This document shows positions 63,613-64,000 of a stretch of 64,000 nt of DNA, piece by piece. Below the pieces are notes generated by a model, which worked only from the letters and a program-made list of their open reading frames with translations, had not been told where the DNA came from and made no database searches. Origin of the DNA: Paralvinella palmiformis (taxonomy: Eukaryota > Annelida > Polychaeta > Terebellida > Alvinellidae); contig JAODUP010000224.1 of NCBI GenBank assembly GCA_025642065.1, forward strand, positions 468,501 through 532,500, in the 5' to 3' direction. Numbering within the stretch: the stretch's first letter is position 1; every line of letters starts with the position of its first letter. The position numbers and the translations under genes are program-made.

Positions 63613-64000
63613 TCCGGGCTCAGCCATCAGATTGTTTTTATGTTGTGTCCTGGGTTGGTATTCGCTCCCCAGAGGGATACCCGCTCGTCGGCGGGTGACC
63701 GACACATCTAGTGGGAGTGTTTTAATAAACGTCGACGCCATAATCTCACGCCCGATCGTCGTCATCTCATCATCGTCCGCCCGACTTCGTCGCCGCCGTC
63801 GTCGTTGTCGTCTGCGCGCGCCATCCGGCGGCCATGTTGATCTAATTGCCGAATGCCAAATAAGGAAAACAACATCACGTGATAGGCTGCGCGAGATTGC
63901 TCGTTATTCTCCGAGATGGATAACCCATCGGGGAGCGGCCCAATATTTTCAGAAGCTACAAACATGGCGACCGTGATGCTGGTTGGCGAATTTCCCCAGG
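63611..64000. other. CpG-rich right end, no gene resolved
   Basis: Contains a GCGGCCATGTTG word at 63829 and CATGGCGACC at 63963, both close to YY1-type sites, within CpG-dense sequence that runs off the window. It could be a promoter, but no frame matches a known protein. Confidence 0.3.

Overview
This is nuclear DNA from an animal. The genes are split by GT-AG introns with short exons, the intergenic DNA is AT-rich and full of dinucleotide and tetranucleotide repeats, and tRNA-headed SINEs, CR1/L2-like LINE remnants and small hAT-type elements are scattered through it. The protein matches and the SINE style suggest a lophotrochozoan, most likely a marine mollusc; that placement is inference.

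Three conserved housekeeping genes can be assembled exon by exon, and all three act in RNA metabolism. (1) SNRPB, the Sm protein B/B' of spliceosomal snRNPs, is on the + strand with coding exons from 15345 to 16757. Its start exon is probably near 11433, under an ETS-type promoter motif. (2) ADAT1, the tRNA-specific adenosine deaminase, is on the + strand from 22364 to 34738. It has nine clear exons, and the reading frame closes only if a 10-base microexon at 34487-34496 is included. (3) USB1, the U6 snRNA 3' exonuclease, is on the - strand from 45658 to 37422. It has seven exons totalling 831 bases (276 aa) and one GC-AG intron. ADAT1 and USB1 are convergent, with poly(A) signals about 2.4 kb apart.

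Layout: 1-464, long-armed inverted-repeat MITE; 2.5-3.3 kb, a SINE nested in another SINE; 3.4-4.7 kb, reverse transcriptase pseudogene; 5-11 kb, AT-rich DNA with SINE copies; 11.3-17 kb, SNRPB; 17.7-18.9 kb, decayed reverse transcriptase; 20.7-22.1 kb, SINE and a dispersed repeat; 22.3-34.8 kb, ADAT1 with two LINE remnants in its introns, both sense-oriented; 37.2-45.7 kb, USB1 with SINEs and a non-autonomous hAT element in intron 1; 48-64 kb, many CpG-rich blocks separated by long microsatellites, with one possible first coding exon (49035) but no recognisable further exons. That last part looks like the promoter and long first intron of a regulated gene, but this is not proven.

I found no wholly new multi-gene system. 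The most notable observations are the ADAT1 microexon, the USB1 GC-AG intron and candidate cassette exon, a SINE family with a double-hairpin 3' tail (including a 53-base copy with a perfect 11-base target duplication), a SINE-filled versus SINE-free pair of dispersed repeats, and a hAT-like element with 8-base target duplications.
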